A DNA stretch of 26,036 bases. Origin: Candidatus Woesearchaeota archaeon. Its GTDB lineage: Archaea > Nanobdellota > Nanobdellia > Woesearchaeales > B54-G15. The translations under genes were made by a program, and so were the position numbers. The stretch is taken from positions 1 to 26,036 of the forward strand of contig QMQQ01000004.1 in NCBI GenBank assembly GCA_003648985.1, in the 5' to 3' direction. The notes beneath the pieces were generated by a model that saw nothing but the letters and a program-made list of their open reading frames with translations, searched no databases and was not told the origin of the DNA. This document shows, piece after piece, positions 13,568 to 20,918 of this stretch (positions are counted from its first letter, which is position 1; each line of letters begins with the position of its first letter).

Positions 13568-14062
13568 ATGTTCGTCAGGAAGAAAAAAATAAAGGGTAAA
13601 GAGTATGCTTATCTTGTTGAAAACAAGTATATTAACGGCAGGGTGAAGCAGAAGGTTAAAAGATATCTTGGAAAGGTTTTTAGGTTTGATAGAAGTGGGG
13701 ATTTTCCTGTTACAACTGTATTCGATAAAGGAAGGATTGATGCGATAAAGGATCTATTGAAAAAAGAGTTGATTTTGAGGGGGTTTAAAGTAAGAGGTGA
13801 TGTGCTTGAAAGAGAAAATGTTGTTGTTGATTTGAAAAAGCCAGAAGTTTTGTTTAAAGGAAGAAAAGCATGCATAGAGCTGAACGAAGGTTTTCTTTGC
13901 GGTTATACTTTGAGGAAACTTTACAGATTAGGGGATGGAGATGGCTTTGCAGTAGCTAATGCTCTGCTCAGTGCTGGAATTAAGCTAAGCAAGGATGATT
14001 TTGTTAAATTTTTTGAACGATATTATGGAGGTGAAGCTGATGAGCATGAACAAGCAGATTAA
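13568..14062 (+). CDS. Uncharacterised 164-aa protein upstream of the cis-prenyltransferase
   Basis: No family recognised. The N-terminus (FVRKKKIKGKEYAYLVENKY, then RVKQKVKRYLGKV) resembles the short beta-rich start of some IS-type transposases and related archaeal proteins, but no catalytic domain follows. The middle (VVVDLKKPEVLFKGRKACIE) is alpha/beta, and the C-terminal third is helical. Its last 23 nt overlap the cis-prenyltransferase gene, so the two are translated together. A link to membrane lipid or dolichol metabolism is possible only by neighbourhood. Confidence 0.65.
   Translation: MFVRKKKIKGKEYAYLVENKYINGRVKQKVKRYLGKVFRFDRSGDFPVTTVFDKGRIDAIKDLLKKELILRGFKVRGDVLERENVVVDLKKPEVLFKGRKACIELNEGFLCGYTLRKLYRLGDGDGFAVANALLSAGIKLSKDDFVKFFERYYGGEADEHEQAD
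14027..14034 (+). promoter_or_regulatory. Shine-Dalgarno site that sets the cis-prenyltransferase start
   Basis: GGAGGTGA lies 5 nt before the ATG at 14040, inside the preceding gene. It selects ATG 14040 over the in-frame ATGs at 14025 and 14046. Confidence 0.65.
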
Positions 14063-14768
14063 TGAGGTTAATCCAAAATGGCCTGTTCATGTTGGTATAA
14101 TACTTGATGGAAACAGGAGGTTTGCAAAGAGATTGATGCTTGAGCCGTGGAAAGGGCATGAATACGGAAAAGAAAAGCTGAAGAAGTTATTTGAGTGGTG
14201 CAAGGAATTTGGAGTTAGAGAATTGACTTTGTATTGTTTTAGCATGCAAAATTTTAACAGGCCAAAGAGGGAATTTGATTATTTGATGAAGATTTTTATT
14301 GATGCTGCAAATGAAGCACTTGAAGATAAAAGGGTTTGTGAAAATAAAATAAGGATAAGGGTTATTGGTAGGAAGCATTTATTGCCTAAGGAAGTTCAGG
14401 AAGCGCTAGCAAAGCTTGAAGAAGCTACTAAGGATTATGATGGATATTTGATTAATCTTGCTATTGCTTATGGTGGAAGGGAGGAGATAATTGATGGGAT
14501 TAAGAAACTTGCTAAAGATGTGCAGCTAGGAAATGTTAAAGTTGATGATATAAATGAAGACGTGTTTAAGAATTATCTTTATCTTGCTGATGAGCCTGAT
14601 ATGATAATAAGAACTGGTGGTGAGCAGAGGACAAGCAATTTTCTTCCGTGGCAAAGTATATACAGTGAATGGATCTTTTTAAAAAAGACGTGGCCTGAGT
14701 TTGAGAAAGAGGATTTTGAGTGGTGTTTAGATGAGTATGCAAGACGTGAGCGAAGGTTTGGAAGATGA
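14040..14768 (+). CDS. uppS: cis-Prenyltransferase (undecaprenyl/polyprenyl diphosphate synthase family)
   Basis: A 242-aa enzyme that condenses isopentenyl diphosphate in cis to make the long lipid carrier (dolichyl or undecaprenyl type) for glycan assembly. The motifs are HVGIILDGNRRFAKR with the catalytic Asp in D-G-N-R-R, then ELTLYCFSMQNFNRP, DEPDMIIRTGGEQRTSNFLP, and the C-terminal W-Q-S-I-Y-S-E-W region. The length is normal. It overlaps the upstream gene by 23 nt and the downstream transglutaminase-like gene by up to 38 nt, so the operon is tightly coupled. Prenyl chain length cannot be read from the sequence. Confidence 0.94.
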   Translation: MSMNKQINEVNPKWPVHVGIILDGNRRFAKRLMLEPWKGHEYGKEKLKKLFEWCKEFGVRELTLYCFSMQNFNRPKREFDYLMKIFIDAANEALEDKRVCENKIRIRVIGRKHLLPKEVQEALAKLEEATKDYDGYLINLAIAYGGREEIIDGIKKLAKDVQLGNVKVDDINEDVFKNYLYLADEPDMIIRTGGEQRTSNFLPWQSIYSEWIFLKKTWPEFEKEDFEWCLDEYARRERRFGR

Positions 14769-15303
14769 GCAGCGTGAAGGTAAAAGCAGATGGTTCTTGA
14801 AACTTGTTCTTGCTATATTTCTTCTGCTTTTGATTGTTCTCTTTGTTGTTCCTTATTATGGCGTTAGACTTGATCCTGAACCTGAAAAAATTATTTCGAT
14901 TGAAGAAGCTTTAGACGGAAAGGAATATGCTAAAGACCTGATAAAGTTTGTTGCTGATAAAGTTGTTGCAAGTGCTTGCATGAGCGGAAATAAGGTTTGT
15001 CATGCAAAAGCGCTGTTTTATTTTGTTAGGGATAATTTCAGGTATGTGGCTGATCCAGCAGGAAAGGAGTATATTGAAAAGCCAGAGGAGTTCTTGCTTG
15101 CTGGCGGCGGTGATTGTGAAAGTGGAAGTCTGTTTCTTGTTGCTTTGCTTGAGAGTGTCGGCATTAAAGCAGAGGTTGTTGCGAGAAGAGGGCATGCATT
15201 TGTAAGGGCTTATTTGCCCGAAGTGTTGAAAAAATATAAGAAGAATGGGTATGTTTATCTTGATTGGACCTGCAAGCAATGTGGTTTTGGTGAGTTGAGA
15301 TAA
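14731..15303 (+). CDS. Membrane-anchored transglutaminase-like protein
   Basis: A 190-aa protein with one N-terminal transmembrane helix (about 22-43, FLKLVLAIFLLLLIVLFVV) and a transglutaminase-like domain outside or at the membrane face. The catalytic triad is readable: Cys in GGGDCESGSLFLVALLESVG (about 126-145), His in RRGHAFVRA and Asp in YVYLDWT. Such domains act as proteases or amide-processing enzymes. The C-terminus adds a C-x2-C (CKQC). The start is uncertain: ATG 14731 overlaps uppS by 38 nt, while the GTG at 14746 is an alternative. Confidence 0.82.
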   Translation: MSMQDVSEGLEDEQREGKSRWFLKLVLAIFLLLLIVLFVVPYYGVRLDPEPEKIISIEEALDGKEYAKDLIKFVADKVVASACMSGNKVCHAKALFYFVRDNFRYVADPAGKEYIEKPEEFLLAGGGDCESGSLFLVALLESVGIKAEVVARRGHAFVRAYLPEVLKKYKKNGYVYLDWTCKQCGFGELR

Positions 15304-15304
15304 A

Positions 15305-15619
15305 ATGAAAGATGAGAGGAATGAGCATAAACACATTTGGATTTATGAAAGGATAGATAGGATTTGGGAAGAATATCTCTGGGCAGAAATTCATATGGTT
15401 GAAGCGATAAAGGCAAGGGCATTTGATCAATTTTGGGAATATCTTGATTATGCAAGTTGTTTGGAAGATTTGATTAGGGAATTTTCTGTTGATGAGCACG
15501 CTGAATTTATTCAAAAAAGATTTGGGGATGTTTGTATGAAGGTTTTTGGAGAAAACTATGCGCGTTTGGCTGATAAACTCTTAAAAGAATATATAAGAAT
15601 AAGTGGAATATTTTCCTGA
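15305..15619 (+). CDS. Uncharacterised helical protein, 104 aa
   Basis: No family recognised. It is soluble, fully helical and acidic, with many aromatic residues (IWIYERIDRIWEEYLWAEIH). The ATG is 1 nt after the transglutaminase-like gene's stop. It closes the uppS operon. Co-expression with the membrane protein suggests an accessory role, with no direct evidence. Confidence 0.7.
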   Translation: MKDERNEHKHIWIYERIDRIWEEYLWAEIHMVEAIKARAFDQFWEYLDYASCLEDLIREFSVDEHAEFIQKRFGDVCMKVFGENYARLADKLLKEYIRISGIFS

Positions 15620-15641
15620 CTTTAGGATTAGAAGGACAACA

Positions 15642-15649
15642 TTTTTAAA
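15642..15649 (+). promoter_or_regulatory. AT-box promoter of the zinc-ribbon/aEF1-beta operon
   Basis: The palindrome TTTTAAAA is centred at 15645.5, 28 nt before the ATG at 15674. It has the same leaderless geometry as other operons here. Confidence 0.55.
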
Positions 15650-15673
15650 ATAGATGGTTTTTTGCTTTGAAAA

Positions 15674-15841
15674 ATGTACTTGATCTGTAATTCATGCAAG
15701 ACAAGAATAGCAAATCAGCCCGGAAGTGTGGTTTTTCCCTGTCCGAAATGCGGAAAATATCAGATAGTGAGATGCTATAGATGCAGAAGGGCTGCTGTTA
15801 AGTATAAATGTCCAGAATGTGGATTTGAAGGTCCGAATTAA
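15674..15841 (+). CDS. Small zinc-ribbon protein (HVO_2753/COG2888 type)
   Basis: A 55-aa protein with four C-x2-C pairs: C5/C8, C23/C26 (CPKC), C34/C37 (CYRC) and C46/C49 (CPEC). They can hold two zinc ions. The order and spacing match the archaeal two-zinc-finger family that commonly sits directly upstream of aEF1-beta, as it does here. Family members are thought to bind RNA. It is followed after 16 nt by the elongation-factor gene. Confidence 0.9.
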   Translation: MYLICNSCKTRIANQPGSVVFPCPKCGKYQIVRCYRCRRAAVKYKCPECGFEGPN

Positions 15842-15857
15842 ATAGGGGGTGTTCTGA

Positions 15858-16133
15858 ATGGCAGATGTTGTTGTTACTTTGAAGGTTATGCCAAAGGGCG
15901 TTGATGTAGATTTGAATGCGTTAGCTGAGAAGGTTAAAGAAAAGGTTTCTGCTTTTGGCGGTGAAGTCGGAAAGGTTGAAGAAAAGCCTGTTGCTTTTGG
16001 GCTGAAGAGTTTGATGATTTATTTTGTTATGCCTGAAGGAAAAGGAAGTACAGAGCCTTTGGAGAAAGAGATTGAAATGCTTGACGATGTTGAAAGTGTT
16101 GATGTTGTTGATGTTAGGCGAGCTGTAGGCTGA
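15858..16133 (+). CDS. ef1b: Elongation factor 1-beta (aEF1B)
   Basis: A 91-aa guanine-nucleotide exchange factor for aEF1-alpha. The family pattern is seen in VTLKVMPKGVDVDLNALAEK at the start, KPVAFGLKSLMIYFVMPEG (43-61) in the middle and the acidic EIEMLDDVESVDVVDVRR end. The length is typical for archaea. GGGGGTG at 15845-15851 is a Shine-Dalgarno-like site 6 nt before the ATG. Confidence 0.95.
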   Translation: MADVVVTLKVMPKGVDVDLNALAEKVKEKVSAFGGEVGKVEEKPVAFGLKSLMIYFVMPEGKGSTEPLEKEIEMLDDVESVDVVDVRRAVG

Positions 16134-16155
16134 TTTTGATTTTATCTTGTTTTTT
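16134..16155 (+). terminator. T-rich termination zone after aEF1-beta
   Basis: The 20-bp gap between convergent aEF1-beta and trm1 and the first bases beyond it carry T runs (TTTT, TTTT, TTTTTT). This suits archaeal intrinsic termination, which needs T-tracts without a hairpin. The site would lie over the trm1 3' end. Confidence 0.35.
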
Positions 16156-17197
16156 ATCTTGTTAATTGTTTTATTATCTTTACTATATCTTTTTCCTTTG
16201 CTGTTGTTCTTATGCCGTAATCGCTGAAATGGGTTCTTGCTGCTTTGAATCCTGCTTTTTTTAGTTCTGCTATTAGAGATGTAAGCTTTGGTATTGGAAG
16301 TTGATTCTTTTTGCAAAGGGCATGGTATTGTATGAATGGAAAGTTCGATATCTTGCATTCTTCTGCTATTCTTTTAAGCAGAGTTGCTTCATGCATTTTT
16401 GCTATGGCTTTGGCAAGTGCATTATTCCAGAGAGGGCCTGTCCAGAGAGGACCGATTTTGTTTTCTATTGTTTTGTGGTATGCTAGAAGCCTGTCTGTTT
16501 TTGTTGCTCCTTTTTCGCAAGTGAAGAATGCACGATAGTAGTGCTGTCTATAATAAGAATATATTGGTGTTAGGGCTTTTTCGTACTGCGCTGCAATAAG
16601 TTGGACTTTCCTTATTAGAATGCGTAAGGCAAATTCATGAGCTGAAGGATGTTTTGCTGCAGGCCGAGCCCAGTATTTTCTGAGGCATGTTTTTGGATAT
16701 GTTCCTGCTAATGGAGCTGTGTCTGTTGCTGTTACTGCGAGTATTGCATTTCGGCTAAGGGCTTTTATTGCAGCATCGAGAAAAGGATTTGGGCTGCCAA
16801 ATGGGTCTATGTCAATGTAATCAAAACCTTTGTTTTCAATGAGGAAGAGATTTGCATCTTTGTTGAAGATCTTTGCTTTGGTTTCTGGTATTTTGTTTAA
16901 AGTTAGATTCTTTTTTATTACTCTGGTTGCTTTTTTGTTAATGTCGTTGAAAAGAATTTCCTTTACTGCTTGGTTTGCTTCGAGGATTAATCTTATGCCG
17001 CGAATTCCTGAGCCTGCCAATGGAAGTGCTATTCTGAATTTTCTTTTCTCTTTTTTTGCTATGTAAGAAATGATTAGAACAGAGATTGTTCTGTTCAGGG
17101 CCATTGCAGGATTGTAGAAAACAGGCATATCTTTTGTCGGAATCTGTTTTGTTCTTGGAATATAGATTCTCGCTTTTCCTTCTGTGATTTGTGGCAT
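16154..17197 (-). CDS. trm1: tRNA (guanine(26)-N2)-dimethyltransferase Trm1
   Basis: A 347-aa SAM-dependent enzyme that methylates G26 of tRNA once or twice. Family features are the start ITEGKARIYIP, the SAM site LPLAGSGIRGIRL (58-70), the acidic loop FNDINKKA, the active-site D-I-D-P-F-G-S-P (129-136) and the C-terminal ARTHFSDYGIRTTA. The length and domain order are normal. It is convergent with aEF1-beta and divergent, with a 57-bp gap, from the 17255 gene. Confidence 0.95.
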   Translation of the reverse strand: MPQITEGKARIYIPRTKQIPTKDMPVFYNPAMALNRTISVLIISYIAKKEKRKFRIALPLAGSGIRGIRLILEANQAVKEILFNDINKKATRVIKKNLTLNKIPETKAKIFNKDANLFLIENKGFDYIDIDPFGSPNPFLDAAIKALSRNAILAVTATDTAPLAGTYPKTCLRKYWARPAAKHPSAHEFALRILIRKVQLIAAQYEKALTPIYSYYRQHYYRAFFTCEKGATKTDRLLAYHKTIENKIGPLWTGPLWNNALAKAIAKMHEATLLKRIAEECKISNFPFIQYHALCKKNQLPIPKLTSLIAELKKAGFKAARTHFSDYGIRTTAKEKDIVKIIKQLTR

Positions 17198-17215
17198 TTT
17201 CTTTTGATAAAAAAA

Positions 17216-17231
17216 TGATAAAAAATAAAAC
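17216..17231. promoter_or_regulatory. A/T-rich promoter block between trm1(-) and 17255(+)
   Basis: The start codons are 58 bp apart. An A-rich run, GATAAAAAATAAAAC, lies at the midpoint (about 17226) and can be read as a TATA-like box for either side at 27-29 nt. It is not a perfect palindrome, unlike the other three divergent gaps. Confidence 0.4.
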
Positions 17232-17254
17232 TTGTGGTTTTTGTATATTAGGAT

Positions 17255-17605
17255 ATGAATAGAGGATTGTGTTTAGAAGAAATTGGAGAACTGGGCGGGA
17301 TAGAAAAGATAGTTTTACATTATAAATGGTATTTGCATATAAATGAGGATGGACTTAGAAGGGATTATCTGATATTGCAGATTGAGCATGAACACGGCGT
17401 GGTTGAATTTGGTTTTAGGCCGGTTCGATTGCGCGATGAAGCAGCAGTTAGAGAATATCTGCTTGGCTTTTTGAAAAAGATTTTGCGAAAGAGGAGCATA
17501 AAAAGAAAACTGAGGAAAGAAGGATTGATCATTTGTTCATATCAAAACATTCCTATTTATTCTAAGCGCTTTGATGAGTTTTTGCGTCAATACTTGAATG
17601 GTTGA
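17255..17605 (+). CDS. Uncharacterised 116-aa protein
   Basis: No family recognised. The N-terminal half is beta-rich (IVLHYKWYLHI ... DYLILQIEHEHGVVEFGF). The C-terminal half is a basic helix (FLKKILRKRSIKRKLRKE) and a final short segment. It may bind nucleic acid. The last 69 nt overlap the 3' end of the convergent kinase gene. The start is supported by the A/T block about 28 nt upstream. Confidence 0.6.
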   Translation: MNRGLCLEEIGELGGIEKIVLHYKWYLHINEDGLRRDYLILQIEHEHGVVEFGFRPVRLRDEAAVREYLLGFLKKILRKRSIKRKLRKEGLIICSYQNIPIYSKRFDEFLRQYLNG

Positions 17606-18130
17606 ATTGTTTTCTATTGTTATGTCTGCCATTTGCATGCATTTTTTGACCTGCTGACCATGTGAGGATTCGTCTTTGCCGAGGTCTCTTTCATCTATCT
17701 TAAGGAATTCCTCCCAAGTTTTTGGATCCGAAGGTCTATTTCGAGAAAGCATGAATTGAAAGCGTTTTTCTCTTGATGCTGTGATGCTTATTAAAATGAA
17801 GTTCTCATTGAATGCTTTTTTGAATGACATTACTTCTGCTGGATTTCTTATGCCGTCGATGACAAAGAGAAGGTTGTTTGATTTGCTGATTTCTTCTATG
17901 ATTCTGTCTGCAAGAACAGAATTTCCAAATTTTAAGCGAAGTTCGTTGCCGATGTCTTGGAGCTGTTTTGTTGTGTAGTTTGCTAAGCCACGATTTCTTG
18001 CTTCTTCGCGAACTATGTCTGAAAGGGAAAAATAGATAAAGCCTTTTGATTTGAGAAAATCTGCAATAACGCCTTTGCCGCTGGCTTTTGGTCCGGTTAG
18101 GCCTATAATGAGCTTATGCATTTTTATCAT
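17537..18130 (-). CDS. P-loop nucleotide kinase of the UPF0200/dephospho-CoA-kinase-like type
   Basis: A ~197-aa protein. The P-loop is GLTGPKASGKGVIADFL near the start. Next come SLSDIVREEARNRG, the DGIRNPAEVMSFKKAF motif, and R-x-x-x-x-R-P-S-D-P-K-T-W-E-E-F with RDLGKDE, which form a lid-like region. It ends in the MADITIENN strand typical of adenylate-kinase/CoaE-like folds. The pattern fits archaeal UPF0200 kinases; the substrate is not known from sequence. The start is uncertain: ATG 18130 has GGA a few nt before it, and ATG 18121 is the alternative. The start overlaps the upstream wHTH gene. Confidence 0.82.
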   Translation of the reverse strand: MIKMHKLIIGLTGPKASGKGVIADFLKSKGFIYFSLSDIVREEARNRGLANYTTKQLQDIGNELRLKFGNSVLADRIIEEISKSNNLLFVIDGIRNPAEVMSFKKAFNENFILISITASREKRFQFMLSRNRPSDPKTWEEFLKIDERDLGKDESSHGQQVKKCMQMADITIENNSTIQVLTQKLIKALRINRNVLI

Positions 18131-18338
18131 TGCATCCGAGACAATAGATGTATCTTCTATAACCAAGGATTCTTTTTTGGATTCGCTTGTTTTTTACAAG
18201 TTTTGATATAGTTTTAAGAAAGTTTTGAAGTGTTGGTGTTTTGTTGAATTTTTGTTTAAAAAGAAGCTCGAGCTCTTTTGCTGTTAACCAACGCTTTTTG
18301 TTCTTTTCCATTAATTCGAGAATGTCAAACCAGTACAT
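18114..18338 (-). CDS. Small winged-helix-like protein, 74 aa
   Basis: A short basic protein. A helix-turn-helix-like core (RWLTAKELELLFKQKFNKTP, then LQNFLKTISKLVKNKRIQKR) is followed by a hairpin wing (ILGYRRYIYCLG). It may be a DNA-binding regulator. It starts 2 nt after the upstream UDG-like gene and overlaps the kinase start by 17 nt, so all three are on one minus-strand transcript. Confidence 0.68.
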   Translation of the reverse strand: MYWFDILELMEKNKKRWLTAKELELLFKQKFNKTPTLQNFLKTISKLVKNKRIQKRILGYRRYIYCLGCNDKNA

Positions 18339-18340
18339 TT

Positions 18341-19003
18341 TCAGCTGAGATATTTTCCTATCTGTTGCCTGAGTTTTTCTAATTTTTGTTTGTCGTTTAA
18401 AAAAGATTTGATTGTACGCATGTTTGCTGGAGATGGATGCGGAATAGCTATGTAAGGATAATTGTAGTAAAATGATTGGAAAAATTCTTCTACGTGTTTG
18501 CCTAAGGTAATGAAAAGCTTTACGCTGTTTTCAGGAAGTTCTCTTTTGAATCTGATTGTCGCGCAGATAAGTGTTTGTGGAAAGTATCTCGGATCGAACG
18601 GCTTTGGTTTATTGTCTATTTTTGCTGGGCATTTAACGAGAGAGGTTAGATGTACTTTTTCTTCTAAAGATTCTGGTTGAAAGATCTGTTCTGAATTATT
18701 GAAGCCGAGTATTTGCGGCAGATATAATGCTTGGAGCATTTCTGCAAGATTTTTTCTTAGTCTTCCAGAAAAAGCTGCTCTTGATAATGCTTCTATTGGA
18801 TGTGTTCCTTGATCTACCAATTTTTTGTAGGTCTTAACTTGTTGAGGTCCTGGTGAGAAGCCGATTATAGCGATGGTAGGATTTTTTGGTGAGTTGCCGA
18901 TTGGACAATAGGTTAGAGTGAGCTTTTTTCTTTTACTATTGTATACTTCAAGCTCTTCAAAAGGTTCGGTTGTGCAGAGATGACATTGAGGATACTGAAG
19001 CAT
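18341..19003 (-). CDS. Uracil-DNA-glycosylase-superfamily protein with probable Fe-S cluster
   Basis: A 220-aa protein with family-4-like layout. Four likely cluster cysteines are C7, C10, C125 (SLVKCPAK) and C147 (LICATIRFKREL), matching the KCRPP...C pair of thermostable UDGs. Motif B is H179-P-S-P-A-N. Motif A is G-F-S-P-G (48-52) in place of the usual G-E-A-P-G, so the acidic residue that helps catalysis is absent at that place. It may be an altered glycosylase or a different enzyme on the same fold. The start is ATG 19003, chosen because a shared TATA box lies 27 nt upstream. The longer TTG start at 19045 would lie inside that promoter. Confidence 0.8.
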   Translation of the reverse strand: MLQYPQCHLCTTEPFEELEVYNSKRKKLTLTYCPIGNSPKNPTIAIIGFSPGPQQVKTYKKLVDQGTHPIEALSRAAFSGRLRKNLAEMLQALYLPQILGFNNSEQIFQPESLEEKVHLTSLVKCPAKIDNKPKPFDPRYFPQTLICATIRFKRELPENSVKLFITLGKHVEEFFQSFYYNYPYIAIPHPSPANMRTIKSFLNDKQKLEKLRQQIGKYLS

Positions 19004-19026
19004 GGAAAGATTATTTTTAGGAAAGA

Positions 19027-19034
19027 TTTTAAAA
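19027..19034. promoter_or_regulatory. Shared palindromic AT box for divergent genes 19003(-) and 19057(+)
   Basis: TTTTAAAA is centred at 19030.5, 27.5 nt from the ATG at 19003 and 26.5 nt from the ATG at 19057. The symmetry decides both starts. Confidence 0.65.
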
Positions 19035-19056
19035 TTTATTGGCAAAATGGAGGGTT

Positions 19057-20817
19057 ATGCAGATCAGAAAGGTTATTTGTACTGTGATGGGGCATGTTGA
19101 TCATGGAAAGACGACGATTTTAGATAGAATCAGGAATACTGTTGTTGCTAAAAGCGAACCTGGTTTGATAACGCAGGCTATTGGAGTGAGCATAATTCCT
19201 ATTGAGGCTGTTAGGAAGATTTGTGGAAAATTGCTTGATGCTCTGAATGTAAAAATAACTGTTCCAGGATTACTTTTTATTGATACGCCAGGTCATGCTG
19301 CTTTTACTGCCCTGCGAAAGCGAGGAGGCAGCTTAGCTGATATAGCTATTTTGGTTGTGGATATAAATGAAGGGAGTATGCCGCAAACAGTTGAGTGTAT
19401 TGAAATACTGAAGGCTTTTAAGACGCCGTTTGTTGTTGCTGCGAATAAGATTGATTTGATCCCTGGATGGAAAAAGCAAAGCGATTTGTTGCTTGAAAAT
19501 ATTGAGAAACAGGATGCCAGAGTGATTGGTGAATTCGAAGGAAAGCTATATGAGCTTGTTGCAAAGCTGAACGAGTTTGGTTTTAATGCAGACAGATTTG
19601 ATAGGGTAAGAGATTATACGAAAGAAATAGCTATAGTTCCTATAAGTGCTGCAACTGGTGAAGGTGTTGCTGAGCTTTTAATGGTGTTAATCGGTTTAGC
19701 GCAGCGCTATCTTGAAGAAAGTCTGAAATGCAATCTTGATGGGCCTGCAAAAGGAACTGTTCTTGAGGTAAAAGAAGAGAAAGGTGTAGGTATCACTGTT
19801 GATGCAATAATTTATGATGGTCATTTAAAGATTAATGATACTTTGCTTGTAGCAGGACTTGATGATGTTATTGTTACGAAAGTCAGGGCTTTGCTTGAGC
19901 CCGCGCCATTGGCTGAGCTTAGGCTTGGAAAAAAATTCCAGAGAGTGAAGGAAGTTAAAGCTGCAACTGGTGTAAAGATCGTTGCACCGATGCTTGAGAG
20001 GGCTGTTGCAGGAATGCCGTTGAGGAGCTGCAAGCCAGATGAGGTTGATGCGGTTAAAGAAGAGTTGATGAAAGAAGTTGAAGAGGTTTTGATTGAAACA
20101 GAAAAGGTCGGTGTTATAGTGAAGGCTGATTCTCTCGGTAGCTTAGAAGCAGTTGCTAAATTGCTCAGAGAGAAAGGTATTCCTATTAAAAGGGGAAGTG
20201 TTGGAGAAATAAGCAGGAAGGATGTTGCTGAAGCTATAGCTAATCTTGGAGTTGATCCGCTTTACGGAGTTATTCTTGGATTCAATGTTGGTGTTGCAAA
20301 AGATGTGAGTGTTCCCAGTCAGATTAAGGTTATAACCTCTGATATCATCTATAAGCTGGTTGAAAAGCTCGAGGAATGGCAGGAAGCTGTTAGGAAAGCT
20401 GAAGAGGAAAAAGAATTTGCAAAATTGGTTAGGCCGTGTAAAGTTGAGATTTTGAGGGGTTATGTTTTTAGGCAAAGCAATCCTGCTATAGTTGGTGTTA
20501 GCGTTATTGAAGGTGTGTTAAGACCGAATACGCCGATGATGCGGGTTGATGGAAAAAGCGTTGGATATGTGAAAGGCATTCAAAGTGAGGGACAGAACAT
20601 AGAGAAGGCCGAGAAGGGAAAGCAGGTTGCTATTTCTTTGCCTGACGTTATTGTTGGAAGACAGGTAAAGGAAGGAGATATTCTGCTGAGTGATGTTCCT
20701 GAAGATGATTTCAGAAAATTGAAGCGATTGAAGAAATTTTTGAGTAAGGAAGAGATAGAGCTTTTAAAAGAGATCGCACAGATAAAGAGAAAGAAAAATC
20801 CTATTTGGGGGATATAA
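19057..20817 (+). CDS. infB: Translation initiation factor aIF5B (IF2-like)
   Basis: A 586-aa GTPase that promotes subunit joining. G motifs are G1 GHVDHGKT (12-19), G3 DTPGHAAF (76-83), G4 NKID (130-133) and G5 SAATGEG. Domain II, the alpha/beta domain III (KVGVIVKADSLGSLEAVAKL) and the domain IV beta barrel (EILRGYVFRQSNPAIVGVSV) follow. The length is normal and no intein is present. The start at ATG 19057 matches the family N-terminus M-x-I-R-x-x-I-x-T-V-x-G-H; a longer TTG start (19039) is less likely. A GGAGGG lies just 2 nt upstream, probably too close to act. Confidence 0.96.
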   Translation: MQIRKVICTVMGHVDHGKTTILDRIRNTVVAKSEPGLITQAIGVSIIPIEAVRKICGKLLDALNVKITVPGLLFIDTPGHAAFTALRKRGGSLADIAILVVDINEGSMPQTVECIEILKAFKTPFVVAANKIDLIPGWKKQSDLLLENIEKQDARVIGEFEGKLYELVAKLNEFGFNADRFDRVRDYTKEIAIVPISAATGEGVAELLMVLIGLAQRYLEESLKCNLDGPAKGTVLEVKEEKGVGITVDAIIYDGHLKINDTLLVAGLDDVIVTKVRALLEPAPLAELRLGKKFQRVKEVKAATGVKIVAPMLERAVAGMPLRSCKPDEVDAVKEELMKEVEEVLIETEKVGVIVKADSLGSLEAVAKLLREKGIPIKRGSVGEISRKDVAEAIANLGVDPLYGVILGFNVGVAKDVSVPSQIKVITSDIIYKLVEKLEEWQEAVRKAEEEKEFAKLVRPCKVEILRGYVFRQSNPAIVGVSVIEGVLRPNTPMMRVDGKSVGYVKGIQSEGQNIEKAEKGKQVAISLPDVIVGRQVKEGDILLSDVPEDDFRKLKRLKKFLSKEEIELLKEIAQIKRKKNPIWGI

Positions 20818-20822
20818 GATAA

Positions 20823-20905
20823 AATAAGCAGTCTGTTGGCGGATATCGTGAAGCTTCTGCTTGCTGATTTTGGCTCATAGCCGCATTAGGGGGGTGGTCT
20901 TAGAT
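20823..20905. ncRNA. Possible structured RNA after infB
   Basis: A G+C-richer island in an AT-rich gap. It can fold into small stems: ATC...GAT with AAGC/GCTT inside (20844-20867), GGCT/AGCC around a CAT loop (20872-20882), or AAGCAG (20826-20831) with CTGCTT (20857-20862). GA-AGC...GCT-GA gives a weak K-turn-like look. No ACA box or C/D boxes are clear. T-rich DNA follows (20904-20919), suiting termination. It may simply be the infB 3' leader and terminator. Confidence 0.25.
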
Positions 20906-20918
20906 TTTAAATTTTTTA

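Noticed and set aside
15845..15851. G-quadruplex-type regulatory element before aEF1-beta
   Set aside because: A single G5 run is better explained as a ribosome-binding site 6 nt before the ATG.
16830..17066. Plus-strand open frame inside trm1
   Set aside because: Shadow of a clear methyltransferase gene on the other strand, with no start signal or family pattern.
20823..20905. tRNA gene
   Set aside because: No acceptor stem closing the element and no GGTTCRA-type T-loop could be found.
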